From an uncultured bacterium (GTDB lineage Bacteria > Bipolaricaulota > Bipolaricaulia > UBA7950 > UBA9294), in NCBI GenBank assembly GCA_903859225.1, contig CAIOLV010000120.1, positions 1 through 6,903 of the forward strand: a stretch of 6,903 nt of DNA, written 5' to 3'. Numbering within the stretch: position 1 is the stretch's first letter; each line of letters starts with the position of its first letter. Below the pieces are notes generated by a model. The model saw nothing but the letters and a program-made list of their open reading frames with translations. It did not search any database and was not told where the DNA came from. Below, in pieces: positions 5,620 through 6,903 of this stretch. Made by a program: the position numbers and the translations under genes.

Positions 5620-6903
5620 ATGGTGAAGACGAGATGGTGGATCGCGACGGCTCTTCTCCTCGTGGTGGCGGGGATGGGCGCGTTGGGACAGGAGACGACA
5701 CAGACGCAATCGCTGAACGTTCAGCTCGACGGCCGCAAGACGTGGACGGTGCGCTACGGGTTCGGCGCCCCGCTCGCGCTGGCCGGGGCCTCGATCGGCG
5801 CCGGGCAGCTGACGCTCGACCAGACGCTGTCCGTCGACTTCACGGCCACGGCGCTCGACATCTTCCGCGTCAAGGGGCACTTCAACGACCAGGAACCGAC
5901 GGACATGCAGTTGCTGTCCCTGTACTTGGACACGGACAACGTGCATGGCGTCGTCGGCGACTTCACCGCGCCGAATCTCGGCAGCTTTTTCGCTGGCAGC
6001 CGTACGATGAAGGGTGCGCGGGTGGACGTCCTGTGGGACGGCGGTTCGGCCGTCGGGATTGCGTCGCAGTTGTCGGGCGTGCGCGACACTCGCCAATTCA
6101 TCGGTGAGACGGCCTTCGGGCAACGGACGTTCGCTGGGTATCTCCCGGACGAGGGCGTTTCTTACGCGACGAGTCTCGAGGGGTACGGCTACGTCGACCT
6201 TCACGACCTGTACGTCTCCGGGTTCACCGAGATCCGACTCCACCTGAAGGACGCGGGCCTGGCGGCAATTTTCGCCCAGTACGGCGTGAGCGAGCTCAGT
6301 GCGGCCCTCGCCCCGTTCGAGGGACGCGTCATCGATGTGGACGAAGCGATTGTCGTGGGTGAGCAGGTGCAGACGTTGGTCCTCAAGTACGCACCGGCGA
6401 ACCTGGTGCGCGAGACCGTCCGGGAAGCGATCCGCGTCTACAACAAGAGCGGCGCCGGCGACCCGGTTTCGTACCCATTCGTCGTCGGGAGCGATGTCGA
6501 GGGCGAGTTCCTGACAGCGCTCGAGCCTTACGCCGCGCTCGTCGTCGGCATGGAAGAGCACCCGCTCGAAGGGCTTCGTTGGCGGCGGTTCTACGATCTG
6601 GGGCAGGAGAACGTGCAGCTCGAGTCCGTCTCGGCGGCCGTGCGCCTCGACGACCGGTTCATCCTGACGAACGACCCGCAGTTGACCGGCTACGCGACCG
6701 TTGTGCATGCGGCGGAGGGGATCCTCGAAATCGCGTTCCCGGACAGTTTCTTCGTCGCGCCGCGGGCGGCGCTGCGTGTCTCGTTCGGGTACGCCGTCAC
6801 GGGGGGCACGTACCTCCTTGGAACGGCTGTCATTCCTGGCAGCGAACGGGTGACGATGGCCGGCCGCGTGCTGACGAAAGACACCGACTACACGATCGAC
6901 TAC
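5620..6903 (+). CDS. Exported beta-rich surface/outer-membrane protein with SprA-like motif (partial, runs off right edge)
   Basis: The first 428 residues of a protein with no stop in the window; I cannot name its family. A clear signal peptide (MVKTRWW, then a hydrophobic core, ending GALG before QETT at about residue 23) sends it across the inner membrane. What follows is beta-rich with almost no Cys and many alternating hydrophobic strands: a segment at about 60-150 (LSVDFTATALDIFRVKGHF, LYLDTDNVHGVVGDFTAP, GSRTMKGARVDVLWDGG), a middle region with ETAFGQRTFAGYLPDEG, and at 407-428 GSERVTMAGRV...KDTDYTIDY. This last pattern, 'GSE.V...GR.L..G.DYTIDY', recurs in SprA-type translocon proteins and other very large surface proteins of FCB-like bacteria, usually with many more residues beyond. 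The protein may therefore be a large outer-membrane or cell-surface protein. It begins 12 bp after the barrel gene, so it belongs to the same operon. The name is inference; the reading frame and export signal are solid. Confidence 0.8.
   Translation, partial: MVKTRWWIATALLLVVAGMGALGQETTQTQSLNVQLDGRKTWTVRYGFGAPLALAGASIGAGQLTLDQTLSVDFTATALDIFRVKGHFNDQEPTDMQLLSLYLDTDNVHGVVGDFTAPNLGSFFAGSRTMKGARVDVLWDGGSAVGIASQLSGVRDTRQFIGETAFGQRTFAGYLPDEGVSYATSLEGYGYVDLHDLYVSGFTEIRLHLKDAGLAAIFAQYGVSELSAALAPFEGRVIDVDEAIVVGEQVQTLVLKYAPANLVRETVREAIRVYNKSGAGDPVSYPFVVGSDVEGEFLTALEPYAALVVGMEEHPLEGLRWRRFYDLGQENVQLESVSAAVRLDDRFILTNDPQLTGYATVVHAAEGILEIAFPDSFFVAPRAALRVSFGYAVTGGTYLLGTAVIPGSERVTMAGRVLTKDTDYTIDY

Noticed and set aside
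4696..6708. 670-codon open frame on the minus strand
   Set aside because: It lies opposite two well-supported plus-strand genes with signal peptides and ribosome binding sites. The translation is rich in Arg, His, Pro and Val with no domain, as expected from the antisense of GC-rich codons.

Overview
The window is GC-rich bacterial DNA (roughly two-thirds G+C by eye) with two divergent gene blocks. The left block is on the minus strand and holds housekeeping genes. The right block is on the plus strand and holds three exported or outer-membrane proteins. The cell is almost certainly diderm: two signal-peptide proteins look like outer-membrane proteins and the protease has a FlgD-type Ig tail. 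That tail, the PorV/UPF0164-like barrel and a surface protein with a SprA-like motif are typical of the FCB superphylum and of deep-branching candidate phyla such as Bipolaricaulota. The phylum cannot be fixed from this window.

Minus strand, read from 2284 down to 1: a small unrecognised gene (2284-1985), a phosphohexomutase of the phosphoglucomutase/phosphomannomutase family (2028-565), and the first 187 codons of leuS, leucyl-tRNA synthetase (561-1, cut by the window edge). The three are tightly packed. The small gene overlaps the mutase by 44 bp, and 3 bp separate the mutase stop from the leuS start. A good sigma70-type promoter at 2412-2441 on the minus strand probably drives them, leaving a leader of about 120 nt.

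Intergenic region 2285-2590: about 300 bp with back-to-back promoters, several short inverted repeats, and a purine-rich stretch just before the plus-strand promoter (2552-2581). No RNA gene is recognisable there.

Plus strand, 2591 to the right edge: a secreted subtilisin-like S8 protease with an insertion inside its catalytic domain and a C-terminal FlgD-like Ig domain; a 284-residue PorV/UPF0164-like beta-barrel protein that starts in a 4-bp ATGA overlap with the protease stop; and, 12 bp on, the first 428 codons of an unrecognised exported beta-rich protein that leaves the window at a GSE...DYTIDY-type motif. Together they read as a cell-surface or secretion operon. A type IX-like link (cargo tail, PorV-like shuttle, SprA-like protein) is the most interesting hypothesis here, but it is inference only.

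No tRNA, rRNA, CRISPR array, insertion sequence or attachment site was seen.
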